DNA of 64,000 bases from Wyeomyia smithii (Eukaryota > Arthropoda > Insecta > Diptera > Culicidae), in NCBI RefSeq assembly GCF_029784165.1, contig NC_073696.1:181405825-181469824 (forward strand), read 5' to 3'. The first letter of the stretch is position 1; the number at the start of each line of letters is the position of its first letter. A model generated the notes under the pieces. It had not been told where the DNA came from and did no database searches. It worked only from the letters and a program-made list of their open reading frames with translations. Shown here one piece after another: positions 29,656-40,990 of the stretch. Made by a program: the position numbers and the translations under genes.

Positions 29656-30667
29656 CAGAAAACACGCACATGCGTCGTTTTTTGATAGCGTGTAACCATC
29701 TCCTTTCTGTAACCTCTGTAACCTAACGCAAGCATGACTCAAACGAAGTTTCAAGTAACATCAGGAACACTGAATGTGCAAATTTGTCTGTAGAACACAA
29801 ATTTTTCGAGTCTGTGTTTTTTCAACTTGCCGTTGTGTAAAAGTTTCTTCAGAGGTTTGAGTTTATAGATATTTGCGCAGACTTTCTAACAACGTGAACG
29901 AGAGCGTAACCTGTGAGATATACACTGAAACTATAAATCATGTGTAATTCATCTGAAAAGGCATATAGTTTTCCATATAGTTTTCCACATGAACCTTATT
30001 TGGAAATCACATAACGTTTCACAAATTAAATTGGATTAGATTCATTGGAATATTCACATGATTTTTATGTGAGAGTTTGATGAAAGTCATTATCGTAGAG
30101 ACATAACTATAATGTGATTTTTAACAGTTGTTTTAAAATGGCTTATTTTTTTGTAATCAAATTAAACATTCCAGTAACAAGTAACAATGTGTGATTTTAT
30201 TTATTGTATGCTATATACATAAAATTAAAAATATTTCATTAATCAATAAAACTAGGTTTTAAACAAAAGTAAAATAGCTCTTCAATTCTGTGTAACATTA
30301 TTGGTGGATTCTTAATTTCTTCAATATCTATGATTTCATAAGTTGGGATTGATTCTATTGCCTCGAAGCCCATATAATGCTCGTCGAAGTGACCCACTTT
30401 CCAGTTTTGAGTTATTAAAAAGTAACCACAATTCTGGTGAACGATTTCCACTACTACTACTGCTTAAACCATTTTTACCATCTAACGCCCAGAAACTTCC
30501 AGATTTATAAACAGTACCTTTATAGTTAATCTTTTTAGACATCATGACATCAAAACCATTGTTTAAGATAGTTAACTGGGCAATATCTTCGAAGTAATAG
30601 CGCAAACGAATATCAGTAATTTCAAAATTTAGGAAATCTATAACGAGCGTCTTAGCAGAGTGATTGA

Positions 30668-30920
30668 GAAATCAAAGAAATAGTTATCGGTTTCCGTTAT
30701 ACTCTACTAATTTTTTTGGAAATAAATATTGAAATTCAGTCCGCAAATATATATTTCGACTGTGACGTACAGTCTTCCTCAGTGCCAGACCAGTCCACAT
30801 AAGCACTGAGGAAGACTGTACGTCACAGTCGAAATATATATTTGCGGACTGAATTTCAATATTTATTTCCAAAAAAAATAGTAGAGTATAACGGAAACCG
30901 ATAGCTATTTCTTCAATTTC
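30668..30920. repeat. Near-perfect palindrome, 118-bp arms
   Basis: Bases 30668-30785 and 30803-30920 are inverted copies with about four mismatches, separated by a 17-bp spacer. It lies inside the transposase gene, so the coding strand is copied back on itself. No terminal duplication or known element is involved. Confidence 0.9.
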
Positions 30921-32718
30921 AAAATTGTTATTCAACTCAACCTTTAAAAAATTCTCGTTTAGTAAATCGTAAGCAAACTTCATAAATGCTTTAACGCATA
31001 AAGTGTAACAAATGCTCTTGCGTGACGACATGATGTGAGCGTATTGTTTGAAATTCTTATGATTTGCGTCGTTTCGAAAACACATCATCTGCTCTACAGA
31101 GCCTGAAGTTCGAATTACAGAAGGGTAGTGAACGACAAAATGGTGCTTCGGTTTTAAATCCTTATTAAATAATTTTTTGTACAGCTCGTGATGCATGGTG
31201 ATAGCTTCCTGAAGCTTATCGATTTCTGTTTCCGTGAATGATCGTTTTAGACACATTTCAACTAGTTTTACTAACGCCACACGATAGGTCCAAACTTTAT
31301 CTCCTCTTGGAATAAATCGACCCGTAATTAAAGGAAAGTAATGAATCAAGGAACGCATTTCACTAGATGTCAATTTCAACAATACAGTTTTCCTCTTGTC
31401 TTCGCTGCTGAAATGACTTGAAATGTCAGGCATTCTTTGCAATCCGCTATCCAAGCAGTTTTTACTAATTTTTTTTCTCTGGTTATTGAAATCTTGTATG
31501 GTGAAATATTGTTTTTCATATATGTAAAAATTTAATATTTCTACCAATCCGTATTTGCAAATCCCGTTACTGAAAAGATTGTGCATTGCGTCGACACTTT
31601 TATTCTCAGTAACGTGAAAAGACGGTAGCTGATTAAAACTAGATTTTCCAGCGACGCCTGTTTCGCTCTGTTTGTTTTCTTCAACATTCTCGTCGTAATC
31701 TAGCCTTCTGCGTAAACAGTCTGCATGCTCCTTGATATCTGATTTTGACAACTCTTTTGGTCTACGGCAAAAGCGACAGTAAAATGTAGCATTAAATCCA
31801 CTAGAAAACTGCAATAAAGTGTGTATACCCAAGTTATCGCCCTGAAGTGAACCTAAAACGATTCTTACATTTTCTAACTTTCCATCAATATTTAATTGTA
31901 TTCCTTTTTCTTCGAATGATTTAAAGTCATTTAATAAAACAGTGATAAGTTTGTTAATACAGTTATGTTTCATATCAGTTTTTTTTTAACCATACCGGCT
32001 ACAAATATGTAGCAAAGCTTTAACCTGAACTCGGATGGAAATGTGGGAAAATTATAATAAATGCCACAAACAGAATGTCTGTTAGAGTGGGAACTTTGAG
32101 AGTCAATAATCTCAAACTCGTCTGCATAAAGCCAAAGAGGAATGACTGAATCTCCCTGATATTTTTGACGTACTTGTTTCCATTTAGAGCCATTTACAAA
32201 ATTGCAATTTTTTCCGGAGCTTTCTAGTTTTTCTGCGTTTTCTAACATTATACTGAATGTTTTTTTAGATTCTAATAATGATTTAATTTGAAATTTAAGG
32301 GGCATTTTAATCATGTAACTTTTATTTATTTCAGTATCTGTATTACATTCCATATCTATCTCTTTCGATTCCAGCTCTTCTTTGTTATTTTTGATTGTAA
32401 TAGATGGTAACTCAAAGCGGTTTGTTTTTTCAAATGATTAAAAAGCTTAAAATCAGAACTTACGGAATTAAAAACATTTTTTAGATTTGAAATATAATTT
32501 TCATAATAAAAATTTGCTTCTGTATCAGGTGGTATCATTTGAAGCTCGTGTAATTGATTTGCCGTCTCTTCGAACATTAACTTTATTTTTCTCTGGATAT
32601 CGTATACGTCTTTTCTACTCATGTTAGCTTTCGCGTGTAAACTTAAAGTTAATGCTAGTGCTGATTTGTCGATTCTATTTAGTCTGTCTGTCGATTCGAC
32701 TACTGGACTACTTATGTC

Positions 32719-33344
32719 CTAAGACAAGACGTTCAGACGTGTCCTAAGACAAGACAGACATTCAACCAATTTGAACCGGCTGCTGATTGGCTGAACTCGA
32801 TAACGCAATCGTCACGTAGAAAATACAACGAGGTTACTTTTCACTGTAAAGCAGTGATGCTGGAGAGTCATAATTCAGCTATTATAATTGTTCATAAATA
32901 ATGATGCAAAAGTATGCAAGGTACATGATATTACCGAGTAATGTATTTCACTGTTATAACTTTAAAAATGCATTGATTAATCGTTTATTACTATTTCGGT
33001 TGAAGTCCAAGAAACTTAGAAAGAAAAAATTTGGGTACCAAGAAAATTAGGAAGAAAAAATTTGATAGTAGAAGTATGCTTTATTGAACATAAAATAATA
33101 AATAAGAATTGAGTGTTATTCGCCTATATATATATTTATATATTAGTTATTGCGCCTATATATATATATATATATATATATTAGTTATTGCAATTTCAAT
33201 TTGTTTTATTTTCATTGACCTGCAGAAGTTGTTAAAAATAATCAGTCTGGCATCAACGGTATGGAACTTTCAAAAAAATTTCGACGGGGATGACGGCCGT
33301 TACGAAAAGAAAAATAAGAAGCCAGCTGTCGCGTCTTGTCTTAG
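32719..33344. mobile_element. MITE (family M1) inserted in the transposase gene
   Basis: The 626-bp element starts CTAAGACAAGACG and ends GCGTCTTGTCTTAG, flanked by the exact 8-bp duplication CTTATGTC (32711-32718 and 33345-33352). Its left end carries a partial second copy of the terminal word (32753-32756 region, TCCTAAGACAAGACA). A TA-rich run lies at 33120-33182. A sister copy sits inverted at 50467-51027. Confidence 0.9.
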
Positions 33345-34352
33345 CTTATGTCTACTTCGGTTATTTTCTGTTTTCAAAATCATTACTCTCATTAGCAACT
33401 GATACTAACGGACGATCGACGTGCAATGGTATTTGATTGCATTCTTGACTGATTTGTTCCTCGTGGCGAAATATGTGTTTTTTGAACGGATATTGTTTGG
33501 AAACAGTTTGTCTGCATGAAGGAACGGTGCATCTGTAGTGATGATTTACGGGAACTCTATGGAAATCTCTCAAATGTGTAATATATTCAGCGGCTTTGAA
33601 AGATGTGTTACAGTATTCGAATATACATCTAAACATTCTCGGTAGAGGTGCTTTCCACTAGAGCGATAAAATTATTGAGCCTGCTAACACTGGCGTAGGA
33701 TGTTCAATGTTGTAAGCGAAGGAACTTATGAAATGTCAAACGAGTTTTGATATCTTCGAGTACTTTAAACCAAATGTGTGTGTGGTTTTGATCAGCACGT
33801 CGATGGCCCTTGTAGCCGTTGGTAACTCGAAGCAGGAACCGGATGATGCACATAAAATCTTCCGGTTAGAGTGTCCAATCCTGTTCCGACAGCAACTAGC
33901 TTGGGCGAAATCGGAAGCTTTTTATACGCATATAATTTATAGGTGGATTTCAACTTCGTAGTAATTTGGTCACTAGAATCTATTAATATTATCGAATCCT
34001 CCTGAGCCTCGTAAATCGTTGGCTTGAACTTTGTATAAACAATGTTTGGTGGGAGAACAGTACTCAGTCCAAGTTAAAGTGCACACAGCTTGGTATCTAA
34101 AACGAAAAAATAAGCAACATTTAAAACAAAACATAAAATGTAACATTCATCACCTTGGTTAATGTCGCAGTTGGTTAAATATTTCAATAATCCTACAGCT
34201 GACGGATCGGCGGCTTTTTTTGCGATGAATGAAGAAATAGCGGCTGTTGCAGATTCCAACTTCTGCACTCCATTGGGTGCACCGATGTTTAGAAATTTGT
34301 AGTCAATATCAATCTAATAAAAAAAAAGATAAACATAAAAGAAACAAATTTA

Positions 34353-35076
34353 GGGTAAGGGAGGGCAAGATAGGTCACCTAAGCCAAATTTTCAATATCG
34401 CGTAACTAAAGATAGTTTCGGTCTACCTTTCAGATGATTATTTTGAAGTTATATTTTGAGGTATATTTTATTAAATTATGCTAGAAAATAACAAAAATCA
34501 AGTGTTGGTTCGCTTTTACAGAATTTTTAGAAGAGGTTGTTTTTTTTTGCCCTGTTATACCGCCGAAGGGGTTAAATTTTTCTCGACGATTGCTTTCTGC
34601 AGCATTTTGTAGAACTTCTCTACTGTCGGCTTATTAAAACAATGAAAGTTTTTTCTGTAGTGACAACACCTTTTACGTCGAATCTAGCCTTAAAACTGAA
34701 ACGTTAACATTGAAAAATCAGCTGTCGATGCAAACTATACTGCCTTGTCTTTGGTGACCCATGCTGCCCCAATCATTAATTTAGTTCACGATTGTGATAT
34801 TCATGATTATTTTACATTTATTTATGCTAAAAAGCATATTATTAAGTACATCATGAGTTTTTTCAAAAGTGTGAATCGCTTAAGAAACTTAGCGAAAAAA
34901 ATATTTTATTTATTAAAAACAAGCAATATGCAAATATGAACTATGAACACGTGACACATAGTCGAAAGCACGTTACACATCCTGCAAAATTAGTTTCATC
35001 ACCAAAAAAGTTATTTCAAGCTCAGAAACGGCACTGACCCATCTTGCCCTGTGACCCATCTTGCCCCACCTTACTC
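34353..35076. mobile_element. MITE inserted in an intron of the second CACTA gene
   Basis: The ends GGGTAAGGGAGGGCAAGAT and ATCTTGCCCCACCTTACTC are inverted, inside TA (34351-34352, 35077-35078). It lies within the intron between exons 35098 and 34313, so it need not disturb the protein. Confidence 0.75.
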
Positions 35077-35525
35077 TACTGTCCGAATTATACTTACGAG
35101 CTGGTATCCATGGTAAAGCTTGTAATGAGGGTAAGATGAAAAAAGTATGGGTATTAAACTGCCACTTCCAAGATATAGCTGTCTAACACTAAAGCTTAAT
35201 GGCCACTTTTCCAGCACAACAGACCATGGTTCCTTGTTTAGTATCAACCAATCTGCCGCTTCAATGGAAGCCGGATCAAAGGATGGATCAACTGGACCGC
35301 GCACGTTTAGTTGTTTCAGATGTTCCTTTTCTTTTTTCACTTTTTCTTTTCTTTTGTTTAAGGTTCGAAAATTTGTTGGGAATCCTACCGCCGTGATTCC
35401 GTCGTTCACCTCCTCTGCAGATGAAATAGTTTTCCTATAAAGTTTACCAATTGAATTTACAGAATGTATTAAAATAACGCTGACATTACCTTCCGCTCAG
35501 ACTTGAAGAGACTCGTAACAGCTAA

Positions 35526-36345
35526 CACACCAAATTTTTATTGCTGGAAACCAGCAAAATTTTGCTGATTTTTGGTGTGCTGTGTTTCCAGCAATCTGTT
35601 CAGCAAAATGAAATTTGCTGATTATTCAGTAATGCTCAATTGCATAAAAGTGACAGATCGTTTGCTGCATGTTCAGTAAAACAAAATACAACTTGCTGGT
35701 TGTCAGCTATGACAATTTGCTGTACATTCAGCAAAGCATAAATCAATTTACTGGTTAACCAGTTAGTTCAAGGGAACCATGTTTCCCTCAGGTACCAGCT
35801 GCCATTCGCCCATCGGATCATAGCCAAATTACTGTTGAACTAGAGATGTATGATTATCATTTCAACCTTTAAGTTCATCTGGCCCAACAGTGACTTAGCT
35901 ATGGTCCCATATCCGCTATCAGGAGCTTAGCGATGATCCCGTACTAGCTGCACAGCGATTTGGTGCGTTTTACTAATGACAGTTTGACGTAAAATATTTT
36001 GACATATCAATTCTTTCGCTGGATTCCAGCAAACATTCATTTACTGTTTCCTGTTCAGCAAATAGATTTGCTTTGCAAATAGAGTTGCTTTGATAGCAAA
36101 TAGAAGCAAATAGATTTGCTTTGATATTATCGCGAATCACTGAATCGATTACTGGTTTTCAGTAAATTTATCGATGAAATACTGGTTTACAGCAAAAATA
36201 AAATTACTGAACGAAATTCAGTAAATTGTAGAACTGAATTACAGTAAACTTTTGAAAAAAAATGCTGTGATTCAGTAAACAAGTGATTTGCTGATACACT
36301 TTCAGCAATGTACTTTGCTGAACCATAAAGAGAAATTTTGGTGTG
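35526..36345. mobile_element. MITE with CACACCAAA termini inserted in an exon of the second CACTA gene
   Basis: It begins CACACCAAATTTTT and ends AAATTTTGGTGTG. The interior has many copies of CAGCAAAT/ATTTGCTG in both orientations. It splits a Ser-rich coding stretch of the gene at 33727-37153. The target duplication is not clear. Confidence 0.7.
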
Positions 36346-37414
36346 AACGAATAGTTTTCTAGATCCTCCGTGTGCATTTTTTTTTCTTTCCAGGTGAAAT
36401 CTCGCAATCGCTCCCGCAAGTTGAAGTTGCTTTTAGTCAGAGAGCTCTCCTATTTGTGCATGCTTTATAATAGCTTTACCTTCTTCCGTAGCTTCAAGAA
36501 GTGATTGCAGGAAGCTCGGCGTAAGAATGGTTTCGCGTTGCTTTATTTGTGATCCGCTGGCACCATCGACAACATCCGGTTGGATTTCTGTTGGGTGTTT
36601 GTCTTCGCTGCTTTGCTTAATGTTTCCGCCGTCAAAATCTTCGTCGCTTGCTGAGCTGTCGGTATTCGCGTCTGATGGCAATTGGTCTTTATCTGTTTCG
36701 ATTTGGCCACTAATTTGACTTGCTTAGCCACTGTTAACTGCAACAGGTATCTCCGGAGCCGCCAGATCACTTAAAAACACTTTCGATATTGTTAATTTCT
36801 GTGGAGAATAATAAAGATGATTGTATATAAAGTAGCAGTAAGTTTTCGTATTGGGATTAGAATCAGTAAATATTATAAGAAACGAAAAGCTTACATTCCG
36901 TGTTCTCCACGCCTGCACGAAGTCGTAAAAAGCTTCGCAGCTCCAAGCAACATTAGTCTGGTTAAGATTTTTTTCTAAAATCGTCCGCCGTATACACCAG
37001 CAGCTCGTAGAAGTGAATTCCGCAGCCTAGAATTAGAAAAGATTAGTATTTTCAGCACTACAACATTTGTTATTAATAATTATGGCTCAAAATTTCGAGA
37101 GATTCTTCCGAAAAAACCTAGATCAGAAAGCAATTCTTCTTTTGTAGACGCCATCTTGAAGCACTGTGACAGGGGAGACAGCAATGAAAGTTTCACATCT
37201 GCAAATCACATAACTTTCAATTGTCAAAACGCGTATTGTTGAATCACATACAGTTTATCGTTTTGACAGATGAGTGTTATCGTAAGGACGCAATAACATG
37301 TATGTGTTTTTCACATGATATTTATCGTTTACATATGAAAGGTATGTGATTTGCGTTAGTGAAAAATTATATGCTGTATTTGATGAATAGTATGTGATTT
37401 CTCTGTTCAGTGTA

Positions 37415-39594
37415 GGTTTTTCGAGGTTTCATGCAGTTGCAAAAATTTTACAATCCTACATCTCACTATTTTGTTAAACGAGAGTCAACATTCGACCGCG
37501 AAGAAGTGTGTTCAAAATTGTAACCAAAGCCTTAAATCCAAAAAAGCGCTAATATGATTATTACTTGAAGCTTATGAAATTTATTATTTTACGTAAAAAT
37601 AAACCAAAATATTTTGTAAAACGACAATGAATACAATTGATATTTTGCCAAGCAACGCGGTACCTTTCAATAATAACAATACTCATTACAAAAAATGCTT
37701 CTTTTCCCTTGGTTCAAATTGACGGTCAATGACAGCTTATTTTGGTTCATCCGTTTCTCCCCCCTAGGGTAAAACTATATTTTTGCGCCCGATGTTTTCA
37801 GTTTCCATACGATTTCATATGAGAAAATCCACGTTTTCAAAACTTATTCTCTAGAGATACCCATTTGGCGCCTAAAAATCTATCAATACAAGATATTCGT
37901 AGGAAATTTTTCTGGTAAAATCATTTCTGAAGACCATAATGTGCAATGAACTGGTTACATGACCGATTTTTACAAATTTTTTGAAACCGGACGAAGCCGT
38001 ATTGAATTTAAATGTCAGCGGACGTCGCTTCTTGTTCACTTTGGTTGCGTACTAATACTCAGAGGTTTTTTAGCAGATTATTCGAATTTTTCAAGCTTTT
38101 CAACGTCCATAATTTAAATATAGTGACGAAAATTATGTTCCTCTGGACATCAGCTTTCGATTTCTAGAAAACCGAATTATTCTAGAAGGTTCCCATAGCG
38201 CACGAAAAATTTTAATTTTCATATCAATTAAGGCCCCGTTCTTCAGGGGTTGCCTTTTTCTTTTTACAACATTCGTATGACCACATCTTTTGTACACAGA
38301 ACACGTATGCCAAATTTGATGAAAATCGCTACAGGCATTCAAAACTTATGGTGCAACATACAAACATACAAATCTTGACTAATACCTATATAAAATGATT
38401 TATAGATTCCTTCTGAGCATGAGGTTTAGATACTTGGATTGAGAATTCAAATATAGGAGAACTATCATCCTCACATTTTGCTTCAAGTATTAAACCACTT
38501 CCGATTTTTGCCGAAAACCGGGTGTCACCATTTTGGATTCAAAAAACGGGGGTCAACCTCATGTTTCGGTCTCTAGACATCAACTGCTTAAAAATCGATA
38601 GTACCCGTAATACCCGTAATACCCGATAACTCCTGACTTCTTAAGAATTGAGCCAGAAGAGGTTATCCATTTCCCTTTTCAATACGTCTTTGACTACCCA
38701 ACAAGCAATTTTGTTGATTTACAGCTTAATAAGCTATTATTCAGTGGATTTCGGTTGAACTATAGTTCAACAAGCCGTTATCCAACAAAATTGTTTGTTG
38801 GGTACTTCCTCTGTAAATAGAACTCGTATACCAAATTTGGCGGAAATCGGTTCAGGCAGTCAAGATTTATGCTGGAAAAACATACAAAACTTGTCTTTTA
38901 CATAGACAAGACATAGACAAATAGATAGATAGATATACCAATTTTTTATTAATAATTTGTTTTTATATTATATAAATCCTTATTGAATAAATTTGTTCTT
39001 TATAAAAATATATGGCTAAAAAAATAACTAGGGCATGTGTTACTTTTATTGCGGGTAAAACTTTGAAAAGATTCTGTCCATTATCGGTTGGATAGTCGTT
39101 CTGACCATTATCCGTTGGATATTCATCGTAAGTGGAATACTGCGCGTAGAGCGCTGTCTGTAACGGAACAAATTAAATTGTATTTCACTTTACGTATAAT
39201 TTTTCAAATATTACAAATAGATTATAAATACAACAAAATGTTAATATCTTTCTACATATCATTCTGATATGGCAAGCGGAACTGAACTATACACAGTATG
39301 TTCAGGGCCATATATCATCGTGAATATTTTCATTCGCATCACTTCGTACCTTGAAATCAAAATTACACTGGCTGATAATTGAAAAATGATCACTAATGGG
39401 ATATGAATGTTAACGAGTAGGCAGTACTCATTGTACGATTCACTGTCACTAAGCTTGACCAGTAGTATATTTTATAGGTTAGTCCAAGGAACTGATATAT
39501 AAAAATAATATAACATGAAATATAACAACAATAAAAAAAACAACAATGTTATTTCATCGACTTGTAACAAAGACTATAATAAATACTGTAGACA
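37415..39594. other. Intergenic sequence with a small MITE
   Basis: There is a short MITE at 38697-38802. The rest is AT-rich and includes a stretch (38.45-38.9 kb) with CCGATTTTTGCCGAAAACCGG-like words related in style to repeat family R. Nothing coding is supported before the receptor gene. Confidence 0.45.
38697..38802. mobile_element. 106-bp MITE with CCCAACAA termini
   Basis: CCCAACAAGCAATTTTGTTG at the left is inverted against CAACAAAATTGTTTGTTGGG at the right. TA flanks both sides. It may be a tiny relative of the fold-back element at 9264-10867, whose left end is similar. Confidence 0.75.
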
Positions 39595-40990
39595 ATGAGA
39601 TTTCGTATTAAAATACTTCTTAATGTGTTGTTTTGTAAGATGTGTTGGGGAAGTTGTTTGCAAAGAATGTTGACTAATATTCAGCAATCTATGCTGCCTG
39701 ATGATACTAGGCATACAAAGGCAATAAGCTCAAGGGACGAAAGTGTGATTAGTTTAATGAATCGTTTTCTGAAAGTTGGTATAGTCGAATTCAGACCATT
39801 TACAATAATTCATGAGCTGCATGGAAGCTGGATTTATTCTGGATTGGAAGTGACATTTGTTCGGACGATTGCTGAACGGTTAAACATTACGGTTCAGTTT
39901 TACCAGCCACCTGGTGGTGAAAAGTGGGGAAAGCTGGCAGAAGACAACTGCACCGGGTTGATGCGAATGATCCAGTCGCATGAGGTAGATTTTGGTATAG
40001 GATCTGTTGATCGCTCGCTGTTGCGGAATACGATACTACAGGCTGGTGTTGCTCTTGTGAATGATGTAGTAGTATTTGCGGTTCCATCTGGCTCTATGGT
40101 TCCGTCGCTGAAGAGGTTGATGAGACCATTTTCTACGCGTGCATGGATTGTGATTGTTTTAGTAGCATTTCTAATGTCTTTGATCATGGGACTCCATGTC
40201 ATTGTGCTTCCGAATCGAGTGAAGTTAAACAGAATAAAAGGACCTGCCCTGGATGTTTGGCAATTATTATTGGGGGGAGTGCTTTCCAGTACACCAAAAT
40301 CAAATTTTCGCAGATTAATAGTGACTGGATGGATCTTTGCAACGATGATTCTAAGGACCTGCTATCAAGCAGTTTATTTCCAGCATCTTCGCAGTGGTGC
40401 TGATTTCAAACCTTTATTGTCACTGGAAGATATTGATGACGCTGGCTTGCATTATTATATGTATGATATCTTAAGAAGACTATTTGGGTGCTGTCCGCAT
40501 ATTTTGGAAATGTAAGTTTCGGTTTTATTCAAAATTGTGTTTTTATCCCTTCCTTCGACTGTATCGTTTTAGGTCTAGGACTATCCCGGAATCGACCAAT
40601 GGACATGAAGTACTGGCTCAAATAGCGGATAATAAACTAAAAGCAGTAGTTCCGTTGCCCTATTTATACATTTCCTACTACAGCAATCATAGACAAGGAA
40701 AGGACCCAGTCTATATGAGCAAATACGTGATTCAGAGTTATGGCGTTGGCATTTATTATCCGAAGAATTCAACTCTACCGTCGATTTTTAATGCGACCAT
40801 TTTACAAATTCATGCAGCAGGGCTGAGTCAGTTGTGGAGTAAACAATACGGAGATTTTAATTACTTTCACGATGTACAGCATAAAGCTTTGGGTATTCAA
40901 GCTCTATTTGGAGCATTTAAAATTTATTTACTGCTATGCGGATGTTCGATTATTGTTTTTGCTATGGAGAAGTTTTTCAGCTGTAGATAA
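39595..40990 (+). CDS. Divergent ionotropic receptor (IR), two exons
   Basis: This is a ligand-gated channel of the chemosensory IR family, related to ionotropic glutamate receptors. Exons are 39595-40511 and 40573-40990 (61-bp GT-AG intron), giving 444 aa. The order fits the family: a hydrophobic N-terminus, ligand-binding lobe S1 (FRPFTIIHELHGSWIYSGLE and DFGIGSVDRS), a first membrane helix (AWIVIVLVAFLMSLIMGLHV), a pore region (DVWQLLLGGVL), a second helix (VTGWIFATMILRTCYQAVYF), lobe S2 (PESTNGHEVLAQI onward) and a last helix (IYLLLCGCSIIVFAMEKFF). It lacks a long amino-terminal domain and is shorter than many mosquito IRs, so an upstream exon may be missing or the family is simply short. 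No stops or frameshifts are seen. The ligand is unknown. Confidence 0.88.

Larger units (their letters stand above)
30239..33636 (-). pseudogene. C2H2 plus Tnp2-like transposase, broken
   Basis: On the minus strand the first segment (33636-33361) encodes two C2H2-like units (CIFEYCNTSFKAAEYITHL and CTVPSCRQTVSKQ...H...H). A MITE then interrupts, and reading resumes near 32710 in an open frame that leads to MSRKDVYDIQRK. Later hallmarks are GDNLGIHTLL with a CRFCRRP knuckle, SVDAMHNLFSNGICKYG, KPKHHFVVHYPSVI and RNDANHKNFK. These blocks recur in many uncharacterised animal proteins and resemble the Tnp2 type of CACTA elements; the link is from memory. Frameshifts fall at A-runs near 32425 and 31982-31989, and another near 30450. 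A 253-bp palindrome (30668-30920) truncates the C-terminal part. The acidic residue in RNDANH is Asp where I would expect Glu. Confidence 0.7.
33727..37153 (-). pseudogene. Second gene of the CACTA-like element, uncharacterised protein, broken
   Basis: Minus-strand exons with GT-AG borders include 35434-35098, 34313-34154 and 34096-33727. An upstream exon around 36800-36346 is split by a MITE and ends at 35490. A candidate start is at 37153 (MASTKEELLSD, then a frameshift). Recognisable blocks are LLEATEEGKAIIKHAQ, VRGPVDPSFDP followed by a WSVVLEKWP segment, IDIDYKFLNIGAP, and LPISPKLVAVGTGLDTLTG. I recall similar blocks in uncharacterised insect and other animal proteins, but assign no function. 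At least three in-frame TAA stops (near 36724, 36433 and 34073) and a frameshift near 33890 inactivate it. Position and strand suggest an accessory gene, as in two-gene CACTA elements. Confidence 0.6.
29923..37412 (-). mobile_element. CACTA-like DNA transposon carrying two genes (decayed)
   Basis: The 7490-bp unit begins CACTGAAAC and ends TTCAGTG, flanked by TA (29921-29922 and 37413-37414). The outermost 50 bases of the two ends, read inward, align with about two-thirds identity (CACTGAA, AAATCA, ATTCATC, GCATATA). Subterminal zones on both sides are rich in ATCACAT/ATGTGAT words. CACTG termini, a 2-bp duplication and subterminal motif clusters fit the CACTA (EnSpm) superfamily. It encodes a C2H2 plus Tnp2-like transposase (33636 to 30239) and, upstream on the same strand, a second multi-exon gene (37153 to 33727). 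Both are broken. Three later elements are nested inside (32719-33344, 34353-35076, 35526-36345). Confidence 0.75.
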
